Of a stretch of 64,000 nt of DNA, positions 1 through 12,679 are shown piece by piece. The notes beneath the pieces were generated by a model. That model saw nothing but the letters and a program-made list of their open reading frames with translations, made no database searches and was not told where the DNA came from. Within the stretch, counting starts at the first letter, position 1, and each line of letters begins with the position of its first letter. Made by a program: the position numbers and the translations under genes. Source of the DNA: Chromobacterium aquaticum (GTDB taxonomy: Bacteria > Pseudomonadota > Gammaproteobacteria > Burkholderiales > Chromobacteriaceae); assembly GCF_021129195.1 (NCBI RefSeq), contig NZ_JAJOHW010000093.1, positions 1 through 64,000 on the forward strand, read 5' to 3'.

Positions 1-768
1 GCGCGCGATGGCTGGAGCGTGGCGCGCGGCGCCGACGGCTGGCTGTTGCGGCTGAGCGCGGCGCGCGCCATCCGCCTGCCGTATTGCGGCGAGTTGGCCG
101 AGCAACTGCTGTTCGCTCGGCTGGCGGCGGAGTGGCCGCCAGCCAGCCTGAGCGTGTGCGGCGCCGACGCCGCCCTGGTCGGCGCGCGCCTGCCGGCATG
201 GCAGGGCGAACCCAGGCAATTGGCCGCCCATGATTGGTGCAGCGGCCAGGCACAGCAAGCGTTTGACTTCGCCAACGGCGATTTGGCGGCCAATCGCCGC
301 TGGCGCGACTGGGGACCGGCGCTGCGGCGCAGCGGCTTGGCGCTGGGTGGCCTGCTGGCGGCGCAGCTGGCGCTGACCCTGGGCCAGGCCGGCTGGTACG
401 CCTGGCAGAAACAAAGCTTGTCGGCGGACATCCGCGCCGCCGCCAAGCCCTGGATCGGCGGTCAGGCGATGCCGGGCAGCAGCGCGTTGGCGATGACGCG
501 CGCGGTGGACAAATTGCGGCTGAGCCACGGCCTGCCGGCGCGCGACGACGCCTTGGAACTGATGGGCGCGCTGGCCGCGCTTAGCGGCCGCGAACTGCAA
601 ACCCGTTCGCTCAGCTATGACAGCGGCCGGCTCAAGCTGCAGGTGGCGGAAGTGCCGGCGGACACGCTGCAGCGCTGGCGCAGCCAATTGGCCGCCCAGC
701 AGATCCGCCTGGACGTGGCCACCACCCAACAGGGCACCAAAGAACTCAGCCTGTCGCGAGAACCTTGA
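1..768 (+). CDS. gspL: Type II secretion system protein GspL, C-terminal part (5' truncated by window edge)
   Basis: Inner-membrane component of the type II secretion platform; GspL links the cytoplasmic ATPase GspE to the pseudopilus through GspM. The reading frame is open from base 1, so the start lies outside the window. What remains is the end of the cytoplasmic domain, a single membrane segment (roughly residues 113-135 of the fragment, Leu/Ala rich) and a periplasmic ferredoxin-like domain of about 110 residues, the normal GspL plan. Assignment rests on this architecture and on the gene order gspL-gspM-gspN. gspM starts one base after its stop codon, so the genes are probably translationally coupled. 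Confidence 0.85.
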   Translation, partial: ARDGWSVARGADGWLLRLSAARAIRLPYCGELAEQLLFARLAAEWPPASLSVCGADAALVGARLPAWQGEPRQLAAHDWCSGQAQQAFDFANGDLAANRRWRDWGPALRRSGLALGGLLAAQLALTLGQAGWYAWQKQSLSADIRAAAKPWIGGQAMPGSSALAMTRAVDKLRLSHGLPARDDALELMGALAALSGRELQTRSLSYDSGRLKLQVAEVPADTLQRWRSQLAAQQIRLDVATTQQGTKELSLSREP

Positions 769-769
769 A

Positions 770-1279
770 ATGAAGCAATACCGTGAACAATTCGCCGTCT
801 ACTGGCGGCAGCGCAGCCGCCGCGAACAAGGGCTGCTGGCGGCAATGGCGCTGGTGCTCGGCGTCGGCCTGCTCTACGCCGCGGTGTGGGAGCCTGCGGC
901 CAAATCGGTGGAGCGCAACCGCGCCGCTGTCGGGCGCTTGCAAGCCGAACTGAGCTATGTGGGGTCCCTGGCGCGCGAAGCCGAGCAACTGAAGCGGCAG
1001 CCGGCGCAGGCGGCCTTGCCGGCCAAGGAATTGATGCCGGTGATCCGACAGGTGGCGCAAAGCCAGGGATTGAACGAGGCCGGCTGGCGGCTGAGTCCGG
1101 AGGGCGAATCCGGCGTGGCGCTGGAAGGCGTGCTGGCCTTCGATGCCTGGGTCAAGCTGGCCGGCGTGTTGGCGGCTCAGCACCAGGTGCGTGTGCTCAG
1201 CGTGCAGACCGAGGCGCAGCCCATGCCGGGGCAGGTGCATATCAAGGCCTTGTTCGGCCATGCGGGAGGCGGCGCATGA
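770..1279 (+). CDS. gspM: Type II secretion system protein GspM
   Basis: Bitopic inner-membrane partner of GspL. The ATG at 770 follows the gspL stop (766-768) by one base, and the product of 169 residues is the usual GspM length. A short basic cytoplasmic N-terminus (Lys/Arg rich, about 25 residues) is followed by one membrane segment at about residues 24-42, a coiled-coil-like stretch and a small periplasmic domain. The frame is open further upstream, but the earlier starts lie inside gspL and would add an unrelated basic tail. Its stop overlaps the start of gspN (ATGA). Confidence 0.85.
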   Translation: MKQYREQFAVYWRQRSRREQGLLAAMALVLGVGLLYAAVWEPAAKSVERNRAAVGRLQAELSYVGSLAREAEQLKRQPAQAALPAKELMPVIRQVAQSQGLNEAGWRLSPEGESGVALEGVLAFDAWVKLAGVLAAQHQVRVLSVQTEAQPMPGQVHIKALFGHAGGGA

Positions 1280-2025
1280 AACGGAAGATCCTGATAGGCG
1301 CGCTACTGGGCGTCTTGTTCTTGGCCGGCCTGATCGCCGCGCTGCCGGCTAGCTTGCTGTCGCTGCCCTTGCTGCGCGCCACCGGCGAGCGCTGGCAGTT
1401 CAGCGGCGCGCAAGGCACGGTGTGGCAGGGCAAGACGCAGTTGGTCTATGTCGGCGACAAGGGAGAAGTGCTGCCGATGAGCCGGATAGGCTGGCATTTC
1501 CAGCCCAAGGCCTTGCTGTCGGGGCGGGCGATCTGGCTGCTGGAGAGCGACGGCCAGGACGGCAAGCTGGAGTGGGCCTGGGGCGGCGTGGAAGTGAACG
1601 GCGTCAACCTGACCTTGCCGGTGGCGGCGCTGGCGAATCTGTCCAAGACCTGGCAGGCGGCGCGCCTTGGCGGGGATCTGCAGGTCAAGATCGGCCAGTT
1701 CAGCCGCAAGGGCGGTCAATTGAACGGCAATCTGCATGTCAGCTGGCTGGGCGCGGCCTCGCCCTTGAGTCCGTTGTCGCCGTTTGGTTCCTATCAACTG
1801 GAAGTCAACGGCGCCGGCGCCGGGGTGAGTTTGAACGTGACGACGCTGGACGGACCGTTGAATCTGAGCGGCCAGGGGCAGTGGCAGCCGGGCGCCGCGT
1901 TCGCGCTGGCCGGCAGCGCCGACAGCCCGCCGGAAAAATACGACGCCTTGAAGCCGCTGATGCTGATGCTGGGCAAGCCGAGCGGGCCGAACAGCGTGCA
2001 ATGGCAAATCCATCCAGGCGTCTGA
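1276..2025 (+). CDS. gspN: Type II secretion system protein GspN
   Basis: Accessory inner-membrane/periplasmic component found at the end of many gsp operons. 249 residues with an N-terminal membrane anchor (about residues 5-25), followed by a beta-rich periplasmic region containing a G-x-V-W-x-G motif near residue 50, typical of GspN. The ATG at 1276 overlaps the gspM stop by four bases. It is the last gene of the operon: a new promoter and the carA leader follow. GspN is dispensable in several type II systems, so its exact role here is not known. Confidence 0.8.
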   Translation: MKRKILIGALLGVLFLAGLIAALPASLLSLPLLRATGERWQFSGAQGTVWQGKTQLVYVGDKGEVLPMSRIGWHFQPKALLSGRAIWLLESDGQDGKLEWAWGGVEVNGVNLTLPVAALANLSKTWQAARLGGDLQVKIGQFSRKGGQLNGNLHVSWLGAASPLSPLSPFGSYQLEVNGAGAGVSLNVTTLDGPLNLSGQGQWQPGAAFALAGSADSPPEKYDALKPLMLMLGKPSGPNSVQWQIHPGV

Positions 2026-2057
2026 GCGCCGCTCATTCGTCATGTTATCGAATTTTC

Positions 2058-2086
2058 TTGTGATTTTTTCTTCACAGCGGTACTAT
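2058..2086 (+). promoter_or_regulatory. Predicted sigma-70 promoter of carA
   Basis: TTGTGA at 2058-2063 and TACTAT at 2081-2086 with 17 bases between them. It lies 33 bases past the gspN stop and would start transcription near 2093, leaving a carA leader of about 200 nucleotides full of hairpins. Confidence 0.6.
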
Positions 2087-2101
2087 AGAAAGGTTTAACC
2101 A

Positions 2102-2135
2102 AACGGGACTGATGCGCCAGGCATCGAGTCCCGTT
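2102..2135 (+). promoter_or_regulatory. Leader hairpin 1 upstream of carA, overlapping an 18-codon open frame
   Basis: A 14-base-pair stem (2102-2115 with 2121-2135, one bulged G at 2126, five-base loop) sits just downstream of the predicted start site. An ATG at 2112 inside the stem opens an 18-codon frame that stops at 2166-2168. Its upstream GGGA is too close to be a convincing ribosome site, so translation is only a possibility. The stem could also act as a terminator for gspLMN, but it has no T run. Confidence 0.5.
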
Positions 2136-2169
2136 CTTCACATAAAGCAATTCGAAAACTTAGGGTAGG

Positions 2170-2213
2170 GACAGATCCCATCTGTCGCGGCGGAGGCCTT
2201 GCGCGAGCGAGGC
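2170..2213 (+). promoter_or_regulatory. Leader hairpins 2 and 3 upstream of carA
   Basis: Two further stems lie in the carA leader: 2170-2176 with 2180-2186 (7 bp, CCC loop), and 2196-2202 with 2207-2213 (7 bp including one G-U, GCGA tetraloop). GGCCGG sequences just after them could alternatively pair with the arms of the terminator at 2241. Confidence 0.5.
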
Positions 2214-2240
2214 GGCCGGGCCGGCGGACGGGGTCAAACA

Positions 2241-2269
2241 AAAACCGGCGCAGCCGGTTTTTCCTTACC
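2241..2269 (+). terminator. Intrinsic terminator in the carA leader (probable attenuator)
   Basis: A nine-base-pair stem (2241-2249 with 2253-2261, GCA loop) with Ts on its 3' side, directly before the carA ribosome site (TAGGAG, 2284-2289). Because it lies between the promoter at 2058 and carA, full expression requires read-through, which fits attenuation control of pyrimidine/arginine synthesis. Confidence 0.65.
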
Positions 2270-2295
2270 CGCCGCAAACGCAATAGGAGCAGCTT

Positions 2296-3423
2296 GTGTC
2301 AACCGTACCCGCAATCCTTGTCTTGGCCGATGGCACCGTGTTCAAGGGCAGTGCTATCGGGGCCGCCGGACATACGGTGGGCGAGGTGGTTTTCAATACC
2401 GCCATCACCGGCTATCAGGAGATTTTGACCGACCCCTCCTATACCAAACAGATCGTCACCCTGACTTATCCCCATATCGGCAACGTCGGCGCGAATTCGG
2501 AAGACACCGAATCTCGCGCCGTTTTTGCATCCGGCCTGATCATTCGCGATCTGCCGCTGCTGCACAGCAACTTCCGCGCCGAAGACTCCTTGTCCGCTTA
2601 TCTGAAGCGACACAATGTCGTCGCCATCGCCGACATCGACACCCGCCGCCTGACCCGCATCCTGCGCGAGAAGGGCGCCCAGGCCGGCTGCGTGATGGCC
2701 GGGGACATCGATGAGGCGCGCGCGCTGGAACTGGCGCGCGGTTTCGGCTCCATGGCCGGCCAGGATCTGGCCCAAGTGGTCAGCTGCGACAAGCCTTACG
2801 CCTGGACCGAGCGCGAGTGGAAGCTGGGCGCCGGCTATCAGGTGCAGGCGTCCACTCGTTTCCACGTGGTTGCCTATGACTTCGGCGTCAAGCACAACAT
2901 CCTGCGCATGCTGGCCGAGCGCGGCTGTCAGCTGACCGTGGTGCCGGCCAAGACTCCGGCCGCCGATGTGCTGGCGCTGAATCCGCACGGCGTGTTCCTG
3001 TCCAACGGTCCCGGCGATCCGGAACCGTGTGATTACGCCATCGCCGCCATTCGCGACATCCTGGACGCCAAGCTGCCGGTGTTCGGCATCTGCCTGGGTC
3101 ATCAACTGCTGGGCCTGGCCAGCGGCGGCAAGACGTCCAAGATGAAGTTCGGCCACCACGGCGCCAACCACCCGGTGCAAGATCTGGACAGCGGCCGGGT
3201 GATGATCACCAGCCAGAACCACGGTTTCCAGGTGGATGAAACCAGCTTGCCGGCCAATGTGCGCGTCACTCATCGCTCGCTGTTCGACGGCACGGTGCAG
3301 GGCATCGCGCTGACCGACCGTCCGGCCTTCTCCTTCCAGGGCCATCCGGAAGCCAGTCCGGGTCCGGAAGACGTCGCCTATCTGTTCGACCGCTTCATCG
3401 CCTCGATGGCGGAACGCGTTTAA
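2296..3423 (+). CDS. carA: Carbamoyl-phosphate synthase small (glutaminase) subunit
   Basis: Hydrolyses glutamine and passes ammonia to CarB for carbamoyl phosphate, the precursor of pyrimidines and arginine. 375 residues, full length. The N-terminal CarA domain (about 1-150) is followed by a class I glutamine amidotransferase domain with nucleophile Cys266 in a G-I-C-L-G-H-Q motif and His350/Glu352 completing the triad. GTG start at 2296 with a TAGGAG site seven bases upstream. The gene is preceded by a structured leader ending in a terminator. Its partner carB is not adjacent: a LysE-family gene separates them. Confidence 0.97.
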   Translation: MSTVPAILVLADGTVFKGSAIGAAGHTVGEVVFNTAITGYQEILTDPSYTKQIVTLTYPHIGNVGANSEDTESRAVFASGLIIRDLPLLHSNFRAEDSLSAYLKRHNVVAIADIDTRRLTRILREKGAQAGCVMAGDIDEARALELARGFGSMAGQDLAQVVSCDKPYAWTEREWKLGAGYQVQASTRFHVVAYDFGVKHNILRMLAERGCQLTVVPAKTPAADVLALNPHGVFLSNGPGDPEPCDYAIAAIRDILDAKLPVFGICLGHQLLGLASGGKTSKMKFGHHGANHPVQDLDSGRVMITSQNHGFQVDETSLPANVRVTHRSLFDGTVQGIALTDRPAFSFQGHPEASPGPEDVAYLFDRFIASMAERV

Positions 3424-3438
3424 GCGGGGAGCGGGGAC

Positions 3439-4089
3439 ATGCTGGGGATTACCGATCTCACCACCTATCTGCTGGGCGCCATCGTCATCGTGCTGCTGCC
3501 GGGGCCCAACTCCATGTATGTGCTGTCGGTGGCGGCGCAGCGCGGCACTCGCGCCGGCTTTGCCGGCGCCGGCGGCATCATCATCGGCGACTTCATCCTG
3601 ATGACGCTGGCGGCCACCGGCGCGGCCGGCCTGCTGAAGGCCAATCCGGCGCTGTTCGCCGTGGTCAAGTATCTGGGCGGCGGCTACCTGGCCTGGCTGG
3701 GCTTCAATATGCTGCGCGGCGCGCTGACGGCCTGGCGCCGCGCCGCCCGCGGCGAAGCCGCCGAGGCCAAGTCGGTGCTGGTGGGAGAGGAGAACCCCTT
3801 CGTCAAGGCCTTGCTGATCAGCCTGATGAATCCGAAGGCCATCCTGTTTTTCGTGTCCTTCTTCGTCCAGTTCGTCGATCCCGCCTACCCGCATCCGGCG
3901 CTGACCTTCGTCGCGCTGGGGCTGATCGTGGAAGTGTGCAGCACACTGTACCTGACCGCGCTGATCGTCGCCGGCCACCGGCTGGCCCAGGCCTTCCGCC
4001 GCCGCCGCAGGTTGAGCGCGGCGCTGGGCGGCTCGGTGGGCGCGCTGTTCGTCGGCTTCGGCGCCAAGCTGGCGGCGGCCAGCCTGTAA
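3439..4089 (+). CDS. LysE family amino-acid exporter
   Basis: Predicted inner-membrane efflux carrier of the LysE/RhtB superfamily, 216 residues, about six membrane segments. The family signature L-P-G-P-N-S is at residues 20-25. Substrate cannot be read from the sequence; family members export basic or neutral amino acids and related metabolites. It starts 16 bases after carA, with a purine-rich ribosome site, and lies 91 bases before carB in the same orientation, so it is probably cotranscribed. Its position between two subunits of one enzyme is unusual. Confidence 0.85.
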   Translation: MLGITDLTTYLLGAIVIVLLPGPNSMYVLSVAAQRGTRAGFAGAGGIIIGDFILMTLAATGAAGLLKANPALFAVVKYLGGGYLAWLGFNMLRGALTAWRRAARGEAAEAKSVLVGEENPFVKALLISLMNPKAILFFVSFFVQFVDPAYPHPALTFVALGLIVEVCSTLYLTALIVAGHRLAQAFRRRRRLSAALGGSVGALFVGFGAKLAAASL

Positions 4090-4180
4090 GACCAAGATTT
4101 AATATTCGCCAAGAAGCCGCCGGGCGTCCCAGGCGCCCGGGCTTCGCGGCAAACAAAATGCAATCATAAAGAGTAGAACC

Positions 4181-7390
<3,210 letters not shown>

Positions 7391-7418
7391 GACTGACGGC
7401 GGCTTAGTCCGTGGGGGC

Positions 7419-7448
7419 TTGGAAGCGGGAGCGGTTTGCCGTTACAAT
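7419..7448 (+). promoter_or_regulatory. Predicted sigma-70 promoter of greA
   Basis: TTGGAA (7419-7424) and TACAAT (7443-7448) with 18 bases between them, 29 bases past the carB stop. Confidence 0.5.
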
Positions 7449-7469
7449 CCCCCCATAACCCGCTACTTC

Positions 7470-7502
7470 AAGCCGCCGTCCAGTACGGCGGCTTGTGCTT
7501 TT
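7470..7502 (+). terminator. Terminator-like hairpin in the greA leader
   Basis: Perfect ten-base-pair stem (7470-7479 with 7485-7494, CCAGT loop) followed by GTGCTTTT. It begins about 15 bases after the predicted transcription start and ends about 40 bases before greA. It may release a short leader RNA and limit greA expression, as the E. coli greA leader terminator does. Confidence 0.55.
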
Positions 7503-7540
7503 GATGAAGGCGGAGTGCCGCCTCTGGAGAGAATTCTGAA

Positions 7541-8017
7541 ATGATCAAAGTCCCGTTGACCGTGCGCGGTGCCGAACTTCTGAAAGAAGAGCTGCAACGC
7601 CTCAAGAGCGTGGAACGTCCGTCGGTGATCGAGGCGATTGCCGAAGCCCGCTCGCATGGCGACTTGTCCGAGAACGCCGAATACGACGCGGCCAAGGAAC
7701 GCCAGGGCTTTGTCGAAGGCCGCATCGCGGAACTGGAAGGCAAGATTTCCAATGCGCTGATCGTGAACCCGGCCGAGCTGGATGCCGATGGCCGCGTGGT
7801 GTTCGGCGCCACCGTCGAACTGATGGATCTGGAGAGCGAGGAAAACGTCACCTACCAGATCGTCGGCGACGACGAAGCCGACATCAAGGTGTGCAAGGTA
7901 TCGGTGAACTCCCCGATCGCGCGCGCGCTGATCGGCAAGGAAGCCGGCGACGTGGCCGAAGTGGTGGCTCCGGGCGGCATCCGCGAATACGAAGTGCTCG
8001 ACGTCAAATACATCTGA
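7541..8017 (+). CDS. greA: Transcript cleavage/elongation factor GreA
   Basis: Rescues backtracked RNA polymerase by stimulating transcript cleavage. 158 residues, the normal length. The N-terminal half is the antiparallel coiled coil, with the acidic tip around D-L-S-E-N-A-E-Y-D at about residues 41-50, and the C-terminal half is the FKBP-like globular domain. Start ATG at 7541 behind a GAGAGAA site. It follows carB, a common order in proteobacteria, but has its own promoter and leader hairpin. Confidence 0.97.
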   Translation: MIKVPLTVRGAELLKEELQRLKSVERPSVIEAIAEARSHGDLSENAEYDAAKERQGFVEGRIAELEGKISNALIVNPAELDADGRVVFGATVELMDLESEENVTYQIVGDDEADIKVCKVSVNSPIARALIGKEAGDVAEVVAPGGIREYEVLDVKYI

Positions 8018-8076
8018 TGGCGGCGGGGCGCGGGCCTAGGCCTGGCGCTCGGCGCGGCGCGGGAGAGGACTGAGAC

Positions 8077-8505
8077 ATGGATGGATTGCGTTCCATCGCC
8101 AAGACCTTCTGGATTGGCGGCTTGTGGGTGATAGGCATCATCGTGGCGCCGGTGCTGTTCGCCATGCTGGACCGGGTCACCGCCGGCATGGTGGCCGGCA
8201 AGCTGTTCGCCAGCATCGCCTGGGTGGGGCTGGTGTGCGGGGTGATCCTGCTGGTCGACCATATCCGCCGCAACGGCGCGGCCGGGGTCAAGGAAAGCGG
8301 CTTCTGGCTGGTGATGGGCATGCTGGCCTGCACGCTGATCAATCACTTCGCCGTCACCCCCATCATCGCCAATCTCAAGGCGCAGATGAATCATGCGGCC
8401 GAAGGCCTGTTCGGCGGAGGCTTCGCCACCTGGCACGCGATTTCCAGCCTGATCTATCTGGTGCAGAGCCTGATGGGCTTGGTCTACGTCTGGCGCAACG
8501 ATTAA
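8077..8505 (+). CDS. DUF4149 (TMEM205-like) membrane protein
   Basis: 142-residue hydrophobic protein with four predicted membrane segments (about residues 8-30, 45-62, 75-95, 115-138). The pattern, with a tryptophan/glycine-rich first helix, matches the DUF4149/TMEM205-like family of unknown function. ATG at 8077 behind GGAGAGGA. It lies 59 bases after greA and is closed by a bidirectional terminator shared with yhbY. Confidence 0.7.
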   Translation: MDGLRSIAKTFWIGGLWVIGIIVAPVLFAMLDRVTAGMVAGKLFASIAWVGLVCGVILLVDHIRRNGAAGVKESGFWLVMGMLACTLINHFAVTPIIANLKAQMNHAAEGLFGGGFATWHAISSLIYLVQSLMGLVYVWRND

Positions 8506-8548
8506 GCTACGGCTCGCCGTAGCGCTCTCTCTTGGGAGGGGACAAAAC

Positions 8549-8574
8549 AAAAGCGGTGGCATGCCACCGCTTTT
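8549..8574. terminator. Bidirectional terminator between the DUF4149 gene and yhbY
   Basis: Perfect palindrome: AAAAGCGGTGGC (8549-8560) with its complement ending in TTTT. It serves both convergent genes. Confidence 0.8.
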
Positions 8575-8603
8575 CTACGAAGCGCGATCGCCGCGAGCGG
8601 CGT

Positions 8604-8924
8604 TCAGCCCTTCAGCGCTTGCTTGTTCTTGGGCAGAACGATGCGCTCCTTATCGCTGGGGCGCCACAGCACCAGCAGCTTGCCGATATGCTGAACCGGG
8701 GCGGCGCCCAGGTCTTCGCAGATCTGCTCGAACATGGCGACGCGCGCTTCGCGGTCGTCGCCCAGCACGCGGACCTTGATCAGTTCGTGCGCGTCCAGAT
8801 TGATGGCGATTTCGCGGATCACCGCGTCGGTCAGGCCGTTATTGCCTATCATCACCACCGGGTTGAGGCCGTGCGCCAGTCCCTGCAAATGTTTGCGCTG
8901 GAACGGCTTGAGTTCAATTTTCAT
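8604..8924 (-). CDS. yhbY: CRM-domain RNA-binding protein YhbY (ribosome assembly)
   Basis: 106-residue single CRM domain protein associated with pre-50S ribosomal particles. The L-K-x-x-A-H-x-L-x-P-V-V-x-I-G-x-x-G-L-T pattern, here at about residues 12-35, is diagnostic. It is divergent from rlmE, a 23S rRNA methyltransferase, and the yhbY/rlmE-ftsH pairing is widely conserved, in keeping with a ribosome maturation role. Confidence 0.92.
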   Translation of the reverse strand: MKIELKPFQRKHLQGLAHGLNPVVMIGNNGLTDAVIREIAINLDAHELIKVRVLGDDREARVAMFEQICEDLGAAPVQHIGKLLVLWRPSDKERIVLPKNKQALKG

Positions 8925-9057
8925 GGAAATACGGATTTACAAAGCAAAAGCGGATTCTACTCGAATTTGCGCGCTTTCCCAAAGTCCGCGCCTAAAATAA
9001 CTGAAAAACAACAGGATAGCGCGGCTGGCCTGTTGTCCCACCAACGGAGCTAGCGCA

Positions 9058-9675
9058 ATGGCTAGAAGCAAGAGCAGCAATGGCTGGCTGCAGGAACACG
9101 TCAACGACCCCTACGTCAACCAGGCGCAGAAAGACGGCTACCGCGCGCGCGCCGCTTACAAGCTGCTGGAAATCAACGACAAGGACAAGCTGATCCGTCC
9201 CGGCACGGTGCTGGCCGACCTCGGCTCCACGCCCGGCAGCTGGTCGCAGGTGGCGGCGCGCATCGTCGGCGACAGCGGCAAGGTATTCGCGCTCGACATC
9301 CTGGACATGGATCCGGTGCCCGGCGTCGACTTCATCCAGGGCGACTTCCGCGAGGAAGAAGTGCTGGCGCAATTCGTGCAATTGCTCGGCGGCCGCGAAT
9401 TGGACCTTGTAATTTCCGATATGGCGCCCAATATGTCAGGCATGAGCGCCATGGACCAGGCCAGGAGTTTCCTGTTATGCGAGCTGGCGCTGGAATTTGC
9501 GCGGGATCATTTGAAACCTGGCGGCCATTTTCTCGTCAAAGTGTTCCAGGGCAGCGATTTCCAAGCCTATCTCAAGTCCATGCGCGAGCTGTTCGACGAG
9601 GTAGTCACCCGCAAGCCGAAAGCGTCGCGCGACCGTTCCAGCGAAATTTACCTGCTGGGCAAAGGCCGACGCTGA
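9058..9675 (+). CDS. rlmE: 23S rRNA 2'-O-methyltransferase RlmE (FtsJ/RrmJ)
   Basis: Methylates the 2'-OH of the A-loop uridine (U2552 in E. coli) late in 50S assembly. 205 residues. The SAM-binding D-L-G-S-T-P-G-S-W motif is at about 54-62 and the catalytic tetrad is intact: Lys35, Asp121, Lys161, Glu196. ATG at 9058 with GGAGC upstream. The ftsH promoter overlaps its stop codon, so the two genes need not depend on each other for transcription. Confidence 0.96.
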   Translation: MARSKSSNGWLQEHVNDPYVNQAQKDGYRARAAYKLLEINDKDKLIRPGTVLADLGSTPGSWSQVAARIVGDSGKVFALDILDMDPVPGVDFIQGDFREEEVLAQFVQLLGGRELDLVISDMAPNMSGMSAMDQARSFLLCELALEFARDHLKPGGHFLVKVFQGSDFQAYLKSMRELFDEVVTRKPKASRDRSSEIYLLGKGRR

Positions 9676-9700
9676 CATAAAGTGGCTCGCGGCGTACAAT
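9672..9700 (+). promoter_or_regulatory. Predicted promoter of ftsH overlapping the rlmE stop
   Basis: CTGACA (9672-9677) and TACAAT (9695-9700), 17 bases apart, about 60 bases before the ftsH start. It reads as sigma-70-like; I cannot exclude a heat-shock promoter overlapping it. Confidence 0.5.
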
Positions 9701-9758
9701 CAAAGCAAATATCTAGACAAGCAACCAAAAAGTCAGGGCACAGAGGAGTCCGCTACTC

Positions 9759-11669
<1,911 letters not shown>

Positions 11670-11686
11670 GACCTTAAGTGAAGAAG

Positions 11687-11721
11687 CCGGGCAAGCCTTG
11701 ATGGGCTTGCCCGGTTTTTTT
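11687..11721 (+). terminator. Terminator of ftsH
   Basis: Eleven-base-pair GC-rich stem (11687-11697 with 11704-11714) followed by seven Ts (11715-11721). It lies between ftsH and folP, so folP probably has its own promoter downstream. Confidence 0.85.
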
Positions 11722-11758
11722 GCGACAATTCATACCCATCCATGAGCGTAGTCAGATC

Positions 11759-12601
11759 ATGAAACCCTCTTTGCAATGCGGGCGCTTCACGCTCGATCTG
11801 TCCCGTCCGCTGGTGATGGGCATTCTGAACGTCACCCCGGACTCCTTTTCCGATGGCGGCCGCTTCAACGCCTTGGACCAGGCTTTACGGCATGCCGAGC
11901 GGATGCTGGCCGAAGGCGCGGCTGTCCTCGACATCGGCGGCGAATCCACGCGGCCCAATGCGCCCCATGTCAGCCCGGAACAGGAAATGGAGCGGGTGCT
12001 GCCGGTGCTGGAGCGCCTGCGCGAGCTGGGCGCGCCGCTGTCGCTGGACACGCGCCGCACGGCGGTGATGCGCGAGGCGCTGGCCTTGGGCGCGGTGGAC
12101 CTGGTCAACGATGTGTCGGCGCTGGAAGACGCGGGCGCGCTGGAATTGGTGGCGGGCGCGGACGCGGCGATCTGCCTGATGCACAAGCAGGGCAATCCGG
12201 ACACCATGCAGGATCGTCCGGAGTACGCTGACGTGGTGGCCGAAGTGGCCGGCTACCTGGCGCGGCGCGTCCAGCTGTGCCTGGATGCCGGCGTCGCCCG
12301 CGAGCGTTTGCTGGCCGATCCCGGTTTCGGTTTCGGCAAGACGCTGGAACATAATTTGGCGCTGCTGCGCGGCCTGCCCGAGATCGAGCGCGCGGCCGGC
12401 TCGCCGCTGCTGGTGGGCTTGAGCCGCAAGTCCATGCTGGGCGCGATCACCGGCGAAGCGGTGCCGGCGGAGCGGCTGGGCGCCAGCGTGGCGGTAGCGC
12501 TGGAATCGGCGCGGCGCGGCGCGCGCATCATCCGCGTGCACGATGTGAAGGCCACGCATCAGGCGCTGCAAGTGCTGGCCGCTTTGGAAGGATTGAACTA
12601 A
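11759..12601 (+). CDS. folP: Dihydropteroate synthase
   Basis: Condenses dihydropterin pyrophosphate with p-aminobenzoate in folate synthesis; the sulfonamide target. 280 residues. The signature I-L-N-V-T-P-D-S-F-S-D-G-G is at about 22-34, and a D-I-G-G-E-S-T-R-P motif follows. I choose ATG 11759 because homologues begin close to this point. An earlier in-frame ATG at 11720 lies in the ftsH terminator tail and would add 13 residues. Followed by glmM, the usual order. Confidence 0.95.
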   Translation: MKPSLQCGRFTLDLSRPLVMGILNVTPDSFSDGGRFNALDQALRHAERMLAEGAAVLDIGGESTRPNAPHVSPEQEMERVLPVLERLRELGAPLSLDTRRTAVMREALALGAVDLVNDVSALEDAGALELVAGADAAICLMHKQGNPDTMQDRPEYADVVAEVAGYLARRVQLCLDAGVARERLLADPGFGFGKTLEHNLALLRGLPEIERAAGSPLLVGLSRKSMLGAITGEAVPAERLGASVAVALESARRGARIIRVHDVKATHQALQVLAALEGLN

Positions 12602-12679
12602 GGGGTACGCCTGGCGCACAATAGCCGGCGTAGCGATTACCGCGGTTGGCCAGAAGCCGGCCGGATTCGAGAGAAAAAC

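Noticed and set aside
2299-4095. Very long minus-strand open frame opposite carA and the LysE gene (and similar frames opposite carB, ftsH, glmM and rpoD)
   Set aside because: Mirror frames of GC-rich coding DNA: His/Gln/Arg-rich low-complexity products, no ribosome sites, no family resemblance.
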